Below are positions 53,462 to 61,379 of a stretch of 64,000 bases of DNA, piece after piece. The stretch lies in NCBI GenBank assembly GCA_965214485.1, contig CBDCBW010000009.1:124001-188000 (forward strand), written 5' to 3'. This DNA comes from JANQRZ01 sp965214485. Lineage in GTDB: Bacteria; Bacteroidota; Rhodothermia; Rhodothermales; JANQRZ01. Every line of letters starts with the position of its first letter. Position 1 is the stretch's first letter. The notes under the pieces were generated by a model that worked only from the letters and a program-made list of their open reading frames with translations, was not told the origin of the DNA and made no database searches. A program made the position numbers and the translations under genes.

Positions 53462-54997
53462 TTATCCACCGTAGCGCCGCCGGTAGTCCTCGAAGTCGTC
53501 GTCGTCGTCGTCGAAGCCGCCGATCTGGCCGAGGACGGAGCCCATGATGTCGGCGTACTTCAGCTCGGCGTCGACGCGGTCCTTGCCGACGAGCGAGTGC
53601 TGGTGGAGGGCCTCGACGACGAACTCCATCGCGCTCGCGGTCTCCGCCGGCCCCGCCGGGGTGGTGTGCTGCTTGACTATCTCGCGCAGCCCGTCCACGG
53701 CGTCGAGCCGCCGCGCGTACTCGTCGAAGCCTAGCTCCGGCGCGAGGTCCAGCGTGTGGCCCTTCGAGAACCAGCCGAGCACCTTCTGGTAGGCCGCGCG
53801 GCCCTCGCCCTCGCCTTTGCCCGCCGGGTCGGGGAAGTAGCGCTTGAAGATGGTGCTGACGGCCTTGCCGATGAGGAGCTGCGCGACGCTCTGCGCGCCC
53901 TCCTGCTCGCCCTCGTAGACCAGCTCGACCTTGCCGGTGATCGCCGGCTCGACCCCCGCGAGGTCGCCGATGCGGACGGTGGTCTCAGCCTCTCCCGACA
54001 AGAGGGCGCGGCGCTCGGCGGCGGAGATGAGGTCTTCGAGGCCGGCCCGCGTCAGGCGCGCCGAGACGCCGGACTTCTGGTCGATGTACTCGCTCTCGCG
54101 GGCCTCGAAGGCGATCTGCTCGACGACCTCGCGGAAGTAGTGCGGGATGCGCACCGCCGGGGTCCCGTCGTCTCCGCCGCCGCGCTGCTGCCACGCCTCC
54201 TGCTCGGTGATCGCCACGCCGACTTCGATCGTCCTGGGATAGTGGGTGATGATCTGGCTGTCGATCCGGTCCTTGAGCGGGGTGATGATGTTGCCGCGGT
54301 TGGTGTAGTCCTCGGGGTTGGCCGTGAAGACGAACGCGAGGTCGAGCGGGATGCGGACGTTGAAACCCCGGATCTGGATGTCGCGCTCCTCCATGATGTT
54401 GAGGAGGCCGACCTGGATGCGCGGCTGGAGGTCGGGCAGCTCGTTGATGGCGAAGAGGCCCCGGTTCGTGCGCGGGATGATGCCGAAGTGGATCACCTCT
54501 TCGTCGGCATAGGTCAGCTTCTGGGTCGCGGCCTTGATCGGGTCGATGTCGCCGATGAGGTCGGCGATGCTCGTGTCGGGCGTCGCGAGCTTCTCGCCGT
54601 AGCGGGCCTGCCGGTCGATCCACGCGACGGGCGTCTCGTCGCCGCGCTCGGCGACGAGCTCGCGGGCGAACTTCGAGACCGGCGCGAGCGGGTCGTCGTT
54701 GACCTCGGAGCCTTCGACGACGGGCAGCCACTCGTCCATCAGCCCGGTGAGCAGGCGGACGATCCGGCTCTTGGCCTGGCCGCGCAGGCCGAGCAGGATC
54801 ACGTCGTGCCGGGCGAGGATCGCGTTCTGGAGCTGCGGGATCACGCTCCGGTCGTAGCCGAGGATGCCGGGGAAGACCTCCTCCCCCGCCCGCAGCTTGG
54901 CGATCAGATTAGCGCGCAGCTCGTCCTTGACCGAGCGGGATCGGTAGCCGGAATTGCGGAGCGCGCCGAGGGTGGAGAGGTCGGGAGGGGCAGCCAT
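53462..54997 (-). CDS. AAA+ ATPase, magnesium-chelatase/MoxR-like
   Basis: This 511-residue protein starts MAAPPDLSTLGALRNSGYRS. The P-loop is LLGLRGQAKSRIVRLLTGLM (the variant GxxGQAKS). The Mg-chelatase-like AAA+ core follows with RTNRGLFAINELPDLQPRIQ (Walker B-like, NELPD), GLLNIMEERDIQIRGFNVRI and FVFTANPEDYTNRGNIITPL with KDRIDSQIITHYP. A helical C-terminal domain ends in an Asp/Tyr/Arg-rich tail. Family knowledge: such ATPases usually work with a VWA-domain partner to insert metals or remodel complexes; no partner is adjacent. The BatA-like VWA protein at 1438 is far away and not evidently linked. Confidence 0.85.
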   Translation of the reverse strand: MAAPPDLSTLGALRNSGYRSRSVKDELRANLIAKLRAGEEVFPGILGYDRSVIPQLQNAILARHDVILLGLRGQAKSRIVRLLTGLMDEWLPVVEGSEVNDDPLAPVSKFARELVAERGDETPVAWIDRQARYGEKLATPDTSIADLIGDIDPIKAATQKLTYADEEVIHFGIIPRTNRGLFAINELPDLQPRIQVGLLNIMEERDIQIRGFNVRIPLDLAFVFTANPEDYTNRGNIITPLKDRIDSQIITHYPRTIEVGVAITEQEAWQQRGGGDDGTPAVRIPHYFREVVEQIAFEARESEYIDQKSGVSARLTRAGLEDLISAAERRALLSGEAETTVRIGDLAGVEPAITGKVELVYEGEQEGAQSVAQLLIGKAVSTIFKRYFPDPAGKGEGEGRAAYQKVLGWFSKGHTLDLAPELGFDEYARRLDAVDGLREIVKQHTTPAGPAETASAMEFVVEALHQHSLVGKDRVDAELKYADIMGSVLGQIGGFDDDDDDFEDYRRRYGG

Positions 54998-55114
54998 GCG
55001 GCGGGGGATTTTCAAGGCAGACTGAAAAGGTCCCCGTACCACGCAAGCCGCGCGAGGCTGTTCCGTCTGCCCCCGGTCCACGACCGTCCCCTCTTCGGAA
55101 CCCCATACCCCTCC

Positions 55115-55122
55115 TATCTTAC
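55115..55122 (+). promoter_or_regulatory. Candidate -7 box of antitoxin gene
   Basis: TATCTTAC lies 26 bases before the antitoxin ATG at 55149, similar to TATCTTCC at 37848. Confidence 0.25.
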
Positions 55123-55148
55123 CGGAGACAGATCTGCCGACAACGCCC

Positions 55149-55382
55149 ATGCTACCCCTCATCGAGAAGCGCTACGTCACGGACGAGAACAACCGCCGCG
55201 TAGCCGTTCAGATTGACCTCGCTACCTTCGAGCAGATCGAGGACGTGTTGGAGAACTACGCACTGGCTCACCTGATGCGCGAGAACGGGGACGAGGAGAC
55301 CCTGACGAGCACCGACGCACGGGCCTTCTACGACGCGCTGCCGAAGGCAGAAGGAATGCGGTCTATCGCACGCGCTTCTTGA
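55149..55382 (+). CDS. Antitoxin-like protein (RelB/Phd type)
   Basis: This 77-residue protein reads MLPLIEKRYVTDENNRRVAV then QIDLATFEQIEDVLENYALA. The pattern (ExYVTDENNRRVAVxIDLxTFEQIEDVLE) is typical of antitoxins encoded just upstream of RelE-family toxins: a DNA-binding/dimer strand, then an acidic helix. The C-terminal part (TSTDARAFYDALPKAEGM) would wrap the toxin. Immediately downstream is only a truncated toxin, so this antitoxin is probably orphaned. Base composition is less G+C-biased than neighbours, consistent with a mobile module. Confidence 0.75.
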   Translation: MLPLIEKRYVTDENNRRVAVQIDLATFEQIEDVLENYALAHLMRENGDEETLTSTDARAFYDALPKAEGMRSIARAS

Positions 55383-55460
55383 AGGAGCTTGCAAAGCTCC
55401 CGCCGAAGGTTCGAGCGCACGTCGAGTGCTTCGCCTTTGAGGAGGTGCCTGCCGCGTCGG
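55352..55460 (+). pseudogene. Truncated RelE/ParE-type toxin remnant
   Basis: In the frame overlapping the end of the antitoxin gene the plus strand reads NAVYRTRFLKELAKLPPKVR then AHVECFAFEEVPAA. This is the N-terminal third of a RelE-type mRNA interferase. After about 35 residues homology ends abruptly in sequence that belongs to the 3' end of the convergent beta-propeller gene. No start codon is visible in frame. The catalytic C-terminal half is gone, so it cannot be active. Confidence 0.7.
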
Positions 55461-55463
55461 CCT

Positions 55464-56612
55464 CTACCGCGCCTTCCCATAGCTCGCTACTGCTGCATCC
55501 GGCCCCCACCGCAGGAACGTCAGCCCCGGCCTAGGATCGGCCGTCAGCACGACGAACTCGACCCCGCCCGGCACGGACCGCGCGACGAGGTCTACTGGAA
55601 GAAAGGTCTTGTCGACGGCGGGGTCGGGCTGGACGAGGGCGCGCTCGAGCACGAGGCGCGGGCCGCCCGGCGCGGAGTCGCGGCGGAAGACGTCGATGCG
55701 GACCCAGCCGGGGCGGGCGTTGAGCACGAAGAGGCGGTCGCCGAGGGCGGCGGCGGCGGGCGAGAGCAGCGGCGGCTCGTCCACGTCGCCGGCGGCCCAG
55801 AGCCGGCTGCGCGCGAGCTGCGGCGAGTCGAACCCGGCGAGGGCGAGCGTGTCGAGCACGGCCCCCTCCCGCGTCTCCGGCGCGAGCACGTCCACGACGG
55901 GCCGGTACCCGGAGAGCGCGAGCAGCGAGTCGCCCCACGTCCGCAGGAAGCCGAGGTGCCGCCAGTAGGGTCCGGTGAGGTTGTAACGGGCGACCTCGGT
56001 GCCGTCGAGGTCGAAGTGGTAGAGCGTCGCGCCTTCGCCCTCGGCAGCGGTTTTGTAGAACAGCCCGCGTTCGGTCAGCAGGGCGCTCCCGTTCCTCACC
56101 TCCGGCACGTCGAGGCTCTGCACCACGTCGTCGCCGACGACGAGATCGACCCGGTGCGCGCCCCGGTTTAGGACCGCAACGGTATCGCCCCGGACGCCCG
56201 CGAGGAACGGGTAGCTGAACGACTCCCACTGGAAGGCGCTCCGGTACTGTCCCTCGGCGTCGAAGCGGACGAGGGCCCCGCGCCGCGTCTCGGCGACGAC
56301 GATCCCGCCGTCCGGGCCGAGCGCGAAGCTGGTCGGGTATTCGAGGAGGGCTTCCGGCGGAGCCTCGACCCGGCGGACGAACTGGAGGGTGTCGACCGGT
56401 GCCGCCTCGGCGATCTCCCGCGAGAGCGAGTCCGACGGGAAGAGCGTCCGGTCGAGCTTGCGCTGGTTCGAGGACGGGAGGCAGCCCGTGAGGGCGAGCA
56501 AGAGCGGAAGAGCGGAAGACCGGAGGAGCGGAAGGAAGAGAGTGTCCGAGAGGAAACGTCGAATCCTCCTTCGATCCCAGCCTGTTTCCTCTTTCTCGTT
56601 CATAGCTCGCAT
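55464..56612 (-). CDS. Beta-propeller lipoprotein
   Basis: A protein of up to 382 residues. The lipobox LLLALTGC precedes a mature part with 6-bladed propeller-like repeats (YPTSFALGPDGGIVVAETRR; GALVRFDAEGQYRSAFQWES; GVRGDTVAVLNRGAHRVDLV; LYHFDLDGTEVARYNLTG). It resembles periplasmic or surface 6-bladed beta-propeller lipoproteins of Bacteroidota, whose role is mostly unknown. The N-terminus is uncertain: the ATG at 56612 yields a charged leader, and the hydrophobic signal (FLPLLRSSALPLLLALTGC) is encoded inside a dispersed repeat arm. The 3' end abuts the toxin remnant. Confidence 0.7.
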   Translation of the reverse strand: MRAMNEKEETGWDRRRIRRFLSDTLFLPLLRSSALPLLLALTGCLPSSNQRKLDRTLFPSDSLSREIAEAAPVDTLQFVRRVEAPPEALLEYPTSFALGPDGGIVVAETRRGALVRFDAEGQYRSAFQWESFSYPFLAGVRGDTVAVLNRGAHRVDLVVGDDVVQSLDVPEVRNGSALLTERGLFYKTAAEGEGATLYHFDLDGTEVARYNLTGPYWRHLGFLRTWGDSLLALSGYRPVVDVLAPETREGAVLDTLALAGFDSPQLARSRLWAAGDVDEPPLLSPAAAALGDRLFVLNARPGWVRIDVFRRDSAPGGPRLVLERALVQPDPAVDKTFLPVDLVARSVPGGVEFVVLTADPRPGLTFLRWGPDAAVASYGKAR

Positions 56613-56671
56613 CTCGACGGCACTCTACGGGTTTTTCTTTTCCGCTCTTCCATACGTCCGCTCTTCCGCTC
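56503..56671. repeat. GAGCGGAAG repeat spanning a gap and a signal peptide
   Basis: The left arm AGAGCGGAAGAGCGGAAGAC (from about 56503) and the right arm TTCCGCTCTTCCATACGTCC (to about 56671) bracket the start of the propeller lipoprotein gene. The right arm ends at the stop codon of the protease gene. Related to 12995 and 22704. Confidence 0.7.
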
Positions 56672-57838
56672 TTATGCCCCCCCCGTCAGCAGCATCGGTA
56701 CGTCGCGCGCGGTGCCGTCGCGGAGGACGAGGAGCACGACCGTCTCGCCGGGGCGGCGGCTCCGCAGCAGGGCGCTCGCCGCGTTCGAGTCGGCGACGCC
56801 CTGGCCGTCGATCTCGAGGATCACGTCGTAGGGCTGGACGCCGGCGGCCTCGGCGGGCGAGCCCGCGTCAACGCTGATGACGAGGAGCCCCTCGCTCACG
56901 TCGAGCCCGAGCATCCGGGCGGCGCGGGCGTTGAGCGCGCGGACGTTGAGGCCGGGCGGCGCGGGCCGCGCCACGGTCCCCGTCGCCTGAAGCTCATCGA
57001 CGATCCGGCGGACGCGCCACGCCGGCGTCGCAAACCCGATCCCGACCGAGCCGCCGGAGCGCGAGAAGATGAACGTGTTGACCCCGATCACCTCGCCGAG
57101 CGCGTTGACGAGCGGGCCGCCCGAGTTGCCCCGGTTGATCGAGGCATCGGTCTGGATCATGTCGCGGAAGACCCGGCCCTCCTGCGGCGCGAAGTCCCGC
57201 CCGACCGCGCTCACGACGCCGACCGTCACGGTCGGCTCGGCGGCCTCGAACAGGCCGAACGGGTTGCCGAGCGCGATCGCCCACTCGCCGACGAACACGT
57301 CCTCGCTCGCGGAGAACGCGAGGTACGGCAGCGGCTCCTCGGGCGCGACCTTCACGACCGCGATGTCGCTCTCGGGGTCGGTCCCGACGAGCTCGGCGGG
57401 GAGCTCGCGCCCGTCGGGCAGGCTGACGGTGATCCGGGCGGCGTTGCCGGCGACGTGGTCATTCGTGACGATGTAGCCGTCGGGCGAGACGACGAAGCCG
57501 CTGCCGACGCCCTGGACCTGCTGCTGCTGGACCTGGCTCCGGCGCTGCCCGAAGAAGTACTCGTAGAACGGGTCGCCCGCGAACGGGTCGCGGACGCGGA
57601 CCTGCCGGACCTCGATGACGTTGATCGAGACCACCGCCGGGGCGACGTGCTCGACGGCCCGCGTGATCGCCGTCTGCCGGCTCGCGTAGAGGCCGTCGGT
57701 GACGACGCCCTCCGCCTCGGGCTGCTCGACACGCTGCGGCGGCGGCACTTGGGACTGCGCGGGCTGCCGGCACCCGGACCCGATGAGCAGAGCCGCGACG
57801 AGGAGCGTACTTTTCAGAAACGGTGAAAGAGCCGGCAT
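56672..57838 (-). CDS. HtrA/DegQ-like serine protease lipoprotein
   Basis: This 388-residue protein has a lipoprotein signal (TLLVAALLIGSGC, Cys23). The trypsin-like domain has the full triad: His128 (IVTNDHVAG), Asp158 (DPESDIAVVKV) and Ser239 (SINRGNSGGPLVN). One PDZ domain follows (about 300-385; GLLVISVDAGSPAEAAGVQP, YDVILEIDGQGV). It should be a periplasmic protein-quality protease tethered to a membrane by lipid, which is less usual than soluble DegQ. The short Gln-rich loop (RSQVQQQQVQG) corresponds to the LA-loop region. Divergent from the 57926 gene. Confidence 0.93.
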   Translation of the reverse strand: MPALSPFLKSTLLVAALLIGSGCRQPAQSQVPPPQRVEQPEAEGVVTDGLYASRQTAITRAVEHVAPAVVSINVIEVRQVRVRDPFAGDPFYEYFFGQRRSQVQQQQVQGVGSGFVVSPDGYIVTNDHVAGNAARITVSLPDGRELPAELVGTDPESDIAVVKVAPEEPLPYLAFSASEDVFVGEWAIALGNPFGLFEAAEPTVTVGVVSAVGRDFAPQEGRVFRDMIQTDASINRGNSGGPLVNALGEVIGVNTFIFSRSGGSVGIGFATPAWRVRRIVDELQATGTVARPAPPGLNVRALNARAARMLGLDVSEGLLVISVDAGSPAEAAGVQPYDVILEIDGQGVADSNAASALLRSRRPGETVVLLVLRDGTARDVPMLLTGGA

Positions 57839-57925
57839 GGCACGGGCAGGTTGCAACAGAGGAAGCGGCAGCACGTCCGCTATACGGCGGCTCCCCCTCT
57901 CAGTTTCTAGCCTGCCCTCGCTGCC

Positions 57926-58279
57926 ATGCACCGGCTCCCCTTCACGCTCCCCGATGTCGGTCTCCGCGAGGTCAAGGGCTTCGTCTCGCTGGAAGAGGAA
58001 TTCCTGGTGATCGATCTGGAAACCGCGGTCGCCGGGATCGTGGATAAAGAGGAGACGGTCATTAAAGTCGCGCCGAGTGCCCTCGCCGACGTGTGGCTCA
58101 AAACCGGGTTCGTCCGCGACAGGCTCTGCCTCGCGCCGAGGAGAGTGGACCTGCTCAAGGCCGTCCCCGGCGACCACGCCCGCGAGGTCGCCCTCCGCGT
58201 CCCGCGCAAGTACCGGCTCGCCGCCGAGGACTTCGTCGACGAGCTGGGCCGCCGCATCGAAGCCGCCGAGGAAACCTGA
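57926..58279 (+). CDS. Hypothetical protein, 117 residues
   Basis: The protein reads MHRLPFTLPDVGLREVKGFV, then LEEEFLVIDLETAVAG and DKEETVIKVAPSALADVWLK. It looks like a beta-rich N-terminal half followed by a helical end (AAEDFVDELGRRIEAAEE), cytoplasmic, with no signal. I do not recognise the family. Its TGA overlaps the ATG of the next gene (ATGA-type junction), so the two are probably translationally coupled, and the pair may act together at the membrane. Confidence 0.65.
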   Translation: MHRLPFTLPDVGLREVKGFVSLEEEFLVIDLETAVAGIVDKEETVIKVAPSALADVWLKTGFVRDRLCLAPRRVDLLKAVPGDHAREVALRVPRKYRLAAEDFVDELGRRIEAAEET

Positions 58280-58860
58280 TGGCCGACGCCCGCGCCTCCC
58301 GCCTCGTCTGGGGCGTCCTCGGCGTCTGGCTGCTCCTCGCCCTTGCCCTCGCCCTGAGCGGGGTGCTGGAGCGGGTGCTGCCGCCCGTGTTCGCGTTCGG
58401 GTTTACGGGCCTCGCGCTCGCTGCCCTCGCCTTCGTCCCCGCGCTGCGGGCGTGGGCCGAAACGGTGCCGCTGCGCTGGCTCGTCCTCTACCACACCGTC
58501 CGGTTCGTGGGGATCGTCTTCCTCGTCGGCGCGGCGCAGGCGTGGCTGCCGGCGGGGTGGGCCGTGCCCGCCGGGTGGGGCGACATCGCGGTGGCCGTGC
58601 TCGCGCTCCCGGTCGCGCGCTGGGCGTGTCCCGTCACGAACCGGGGGCGGTGGTGGGCGGTGGTGGCGTGGAACACGGTTGGGCTGCTCGACATCCTCTT
58701 CGTGCTCATCAGCGCGGTCCGGCTGGTCGGTGTCGCCGACAACCCGCTGCTGCCGCTCGCGCAGTTCCCCCTCGCCCTCATCCCGACGTTTCTCGTCCCG
58801 CTGATCTTGGTCACGCACCTCCTGATCTACTGGCGGCTGGCGAAGGAGCGGGCACGCTAG
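58279..58860 (+). CDS. Polytopic membrane protein, 193 residues
   Basis: Six or so membrane helices can be drawn (VWGVLGVWLLLALALALSG; VFAFGFTGLALAALAFVP; VLYHTVRFVGIVFLVGAA; GDIAVAVLALPVARWA; WWAVVAWNTVGLLDILFVLI; ALIPTFLVPLILVTHLLIYW). The polar residues inside helices (YHTVRFVG; NTVGLLDI; THLLIYWR) are conserved-looking. No family is recognised with certainty. It is coupled to the preceding small gene and converges on the acyltransferase gene with a four-base overlap. Confidence 0.7.
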   Translation: MADARASRLVWGVLGVWLLLALALALSGVLERVLPPVFAFGFTGLALAALAFVPALRAWAETVPLRWLVLYHTVRFVGIVFLVGAAQAWLPAGWAVPAGWGDIAVAVLALPVARWACPVTNRGRWWAVVAWNTVGLLDILFVLISAVRLVGVADNPLLPLAQFPLALIPTFLVPLILVTHLLIYWRLAKERAR

Positions 58861-60302
58861 CCCACGGTGTCGGTTACGTCGCCGGGCAGGTCGAGGCCCT
58901 CGCCGAGCGCGAGGAAGCGGTCGTGGAGGCTCGCGCGCAAGGCCCGGAGGTCGGCGATGACCTCGCCCCGGCGGCGGCGGGCGACGTAGGCGCGCAGCCG
59001 CTGCCGCGTGAGCCGCTCCCACCCCACCGACTTCAGCACGAGCGCGCCCGACGCGAAGGCGAGGACGGTGACGAGCAGCCCGGTCACGAGCGGAGCCTCG
59101 GGAAGGCCGGGGAGGACCGAGCGCAGCCCCGCCTGGGCGAGCGCCGCGAGCACGCCCGCCGCGACCCACGCGAGCGGATAGAGCACGAACCCGACGAGGA
59201 TTTTGACCGTCGCCGTGTCCTTGATCGCCCCCGAGTAGCGCCGCGCCGCCGCGCCGATCAGGAGGTGGACCGGCCCGTTGACGAGGAGGCCGAAGAGCAG
59301 CAGCGGCGGCAGGAGGACGTAGACCGCCACGGTGCGGGCGAGGAGCGCGAGCGTGTCCCACGCGAGCCGGTGCGGCGGCGGCGCGTCGAGGTCCGCGTCG
59401 CCGAGCCCGAGGGTGCGCAGGAGGCGGTCGTAGCGCGCGAGGTCGCGGCGGAGCGCGGCGATCTCCCCCGCGTGGCTCTCGCGGCGGAGGCGGTAGCCGT
59501 GCCAGACCTGCGCGAAGCCGAGGGTGCGCCCGACGATGTCCTCGCGCGGGGCGCGCCCGCCCGAGCGCGCGGCGTCCTCGGCGCGGAGCAGGGCGTGCGC
59601 CCGGTGCATCAGCCGGTGCAGCTCCCAGTCGTCCGTGGCGCGGACGACCTCGACGAGCGCGGCCTCGATGCGCTCCGTCAGCGCGTCCGCCGCCTCGGCC
59701 CCGTCCGCCTCGGCCCCGTCCGCCTCGGCCCCGTCCGCCTCGGCCCCGTCCGCCTCGGCCGGCGCGAGCGCGAGCGGCGGGTGGAACGTCACGAGCACGT
59801 CGGAGCGGAAGAGGTGCTTGCGGTCGTAGTGCAGCCCGACCGGGAGCACTACCGGCGGCGGGACCCCGGCCCCGGTGCGAGCCGCCGCGCGGAGGAACAG
59901 CCGCGCCGCGCCCGACCGCACCTCGGTCACGAACGGCTCGTCGTGGCTCTGCCCCTCGGGGAAGAGCGCGGCATACGAGCCGCCCGCCAGCTCCGCCGCG
60001 AGGGCGTCGAGGCTGCGGGCGTTCGCCGCGCGCCGCGCCTCGTCGCTCATCGCCCCCTGGTCGGCGGCGCGGTAGACCGGCACCGTGCCGAGCCGCCGCA
60101 TCATCCACCCGACGAGAGGCCAGCGCAGCAGCCCGTCGCGCGCGCCGAAGACGAGGGGGCCGGGGAAGTGCGCTAGAATCAGCGCCGGGTCGATCAGCCC
60201 GTTCGGGTGCCACGCCACGAGCAGCCCGCCCCGGTCGCGCGGGACGTGCTCCCGGCCCTCGACCGCGATCTCGCGGAAGAACACGCGCAGCACGAAGCGC
60301 AC
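58857..60302 (-). CDS. Acyltransferase (PlsC-like) with C-terminal membrane domain
   Basis: This 481-residue protein starts at GTG 60302. The PlsC-type domain has block I LLVAWHPNGLIDP (an HxxxxxD variant: His-Pro-Asn-Gly-Leu-Ile-Asp), GTVPVYRA, block III LFPEGQSHDEP and PVGLHYDRK. An insert of five EADGA units (about 183-205) lies in a loop. The C-terminal half carries several membrane helices (AVYVLLPPLLLFGLLVNGPV; VGFVLYPLAWVAAGVLAALA). It acylates lipid precursors at the membrane, probably in phospholipid or ornithine-lipid synthesis. No ATG is available; residues RLYRALVGV directly upstream also look coding, so the true start may be a few codons earlier. Confidence 0.82.
   Translation of the reverse strand: MRFVLRVFFREIAVEGREHVPRDRGGLLVAWHPNGLIDPALILAHFPGPLVFGARDGLLRWPLVGWMMRRLGTVPVYRAADQGAMSDEARRAANARSLDALAAELAGGSYAALFPEGQSHDEPFVTEVRSGAARLFLRAAARTGAGVPPPVVLPVGLHYDRKHLFRSDVLVTFHPPLALAPAEADGAEADGAEADGAEADGAEAADALTERIEAALVEVVRATDDWELHRLMHRAHALLRAEDAARSGGRAPREDIVGRTLGFAQVWHGYRLRRESHAGEIAALRRDLARYDRLLRTLGLGDADLDAPPPHRLAWDTLALLARTVAVYVLLPPLLLFGLLVNGPVHLLIGAAARRYSGAIKDTATVKILVGFVLYPLAWVAAGVLAALAQAGLRSVLPGLPEAPLVTGLLVTVLAFASGALVLKSVGWERLTRQRLRAYVARRRRGEVIADLRALRASLHDRFLALGEGLDLPGDVTDTVG
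59701..59760. repeat. 15-bp in-gene tandem repeat, 4 copies
   Basis: Four exact copies of CCGTCCGCCTCGGCC inside the acyltransferase gene encode repeated GAEAD units. The unit is five codons, so copy-number changes keep the frame. Confidence 0.95.
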
Positions 60303-60442
60303 GACGCCGACGAGCGCGCGGTAGAGGCGTGGGGAAGAGGAGGGCGCGGCAGGAATCGGGAGCAGTAGGAAGGGCGAGCGGCAGGAAGGGCGAGCGGGCG
60401 AGCGCGTTGTGCAGAGTAGGGCGACGAGCGGCAGCCGGGGCG

Positions 60443-61159
60443 TCAGCGCCGCCGGGCCGTCCCGGCGATGTGCGGCCGGACGATGGGGAGCGGCATCGCC
60501 GGGTCGAACCGCTCGATCTGCACGTCGGCGAATCCGGCGGCCTCGATCCGGCGGCCCGTCTCGCGGTCGGGGCGGCAGCCGTCGGCGACCACGCCCCAGA
60601 GGGGTCTGGCGACGCGCTGCACCCGGCGCAACCCCGACCCCGGCGGCGCGGCGACGTGCTCGATGAAGACGAACCGCCCCTCCGGCCTCAGCACGCGGCG
60701 GATCTCGGCGAAGGCCGCGTCGAGGTCACCGACCGAACACAGGACGAGCGTCGAGACCACCGCGTCGGCGCTCGCCTCCGGCAGCCCGAGGCGCTCGGCG
60801 AGGCCGGGGCGCACGTCCGCGTCGAGGCCGAGGGCCGCCGCCTTCTCTCGCAGGCCGGCGTGGAAGTGCACGTTCGGCTCGACGCCGATCCACCGGACGG
60901 CGGGGTCGTAGTAGGGCAGGTTCACGCCCGCCCCCGGCCCGATCTCGACGACGGTGCCTCGGAGCGGGCCGAGCAGGCCGCGCTTCCGCGGCCCGTACAG
61001 CTCCCGGTCGAACCCTTCGCCGTGCGAGAGCAGCCACGCGAACCACCGGGCGCTCAGGCCGCGCCGGACCCCATCGGCCCGTTGTGCCGTAGTATCTCTT
61101 TTCGGAGCGCGCAGGCCCACGCTCGGGCTCTCGCGCTCCGCTCCTCTCGTCCCACCCAT
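60443..61159 (-). CDS. Class I SAM-dependent methyltransferase
   Basis: A protein of up to 238 residues. Motif I is TVVEIGPGAGVNLPYY, followed by WIGVEPNVHFHAGLREKAAA, the substrate-side VVSTLVLCSVGDLDAAFAEI and FVFIEHVAAPPGSGLRRVQR. It resembles the METTL7/phosphatidylethanolamine-methyltransferase-like class of small methyltransferases (CSV..L..A..E..RVL.P.G...F.EH). A phospholipid substrate would fit the acyltransferase next to it but is only inferred. The start is unclear: ATG 61159 is annotated, GTG 61120 is a shorter option, and longer frames would run into the divergent dodecin gene. Confidence 0.75.
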   Translation of the reverse strand: MGGTRGAERESPSVGLRAPKRDTTAQRADGVRRGLSARWFAWLLSHGEGFDRELYGPRKRGLLGPLRGTVVEIGPGAGVNLPYYDPAVRWIGVEPNVHFHAGLREKAAALGLDADVRPGLAERLGLPEASADAVVSTLVLCSVGDLDAAFAEIRRVLRPEGRFVFIEHVAAPPGSGLRRVQRVARPLWGVVADGCRPDRETGRRIEAAGFADVQIERFDPAMPLPIVRPHIAGTARRR

Positions 61160-61175
61160 CTCAACCCCCACACGC

Positions 61176-61379
61176 ATGTCTATCGCCAAAGTAATCGAAG
61201 TCAGCTCCGAGTCCACGAAGAGCTTCGACGACGCCGCCAAGAGTGCCGTCAACGAGGTCTCGAAGACCGTCAAGAACGTCCGCCACGTCTACGTCAAGGA
61301 CTTCGAGATTCAGGTCAACGACGACGGCAGCCACACCTACCGCACCAACTGCAAAGTGACGTTCGTCGTCAACGACTGA
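61176..61379 (+). CDS. Dodecin-family flavin-binding protein
   Basis: This 67-residue protein reads MSIAKVIEVSSESTKSFDDA then AKSAVNEVSKTVKNVRHVYV, KDFEIQVNDDG and YRTNCKVTFVVND. The length, the strand-helix-strand-strand order and the phrases KVIE(V/I)..S..S..DA and VKNV...(W/Y)VK fit dodecin, a dodecameric protein that stores riboflavin or FMN. The Trp that sandwiches the flavin in halophilic dodecin appears as Tyr/His here (VRHVYVKDF), so flavin binding should be checked. Divergent from the methyltransferase gene. Confidence 0.85.
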   Translation: MSIAKVIEVSSESTKSFDDAAKSAVNEVSKTVKNVRHVYVKDFEIQVNDDGSHTYRTNCKVTFVVND

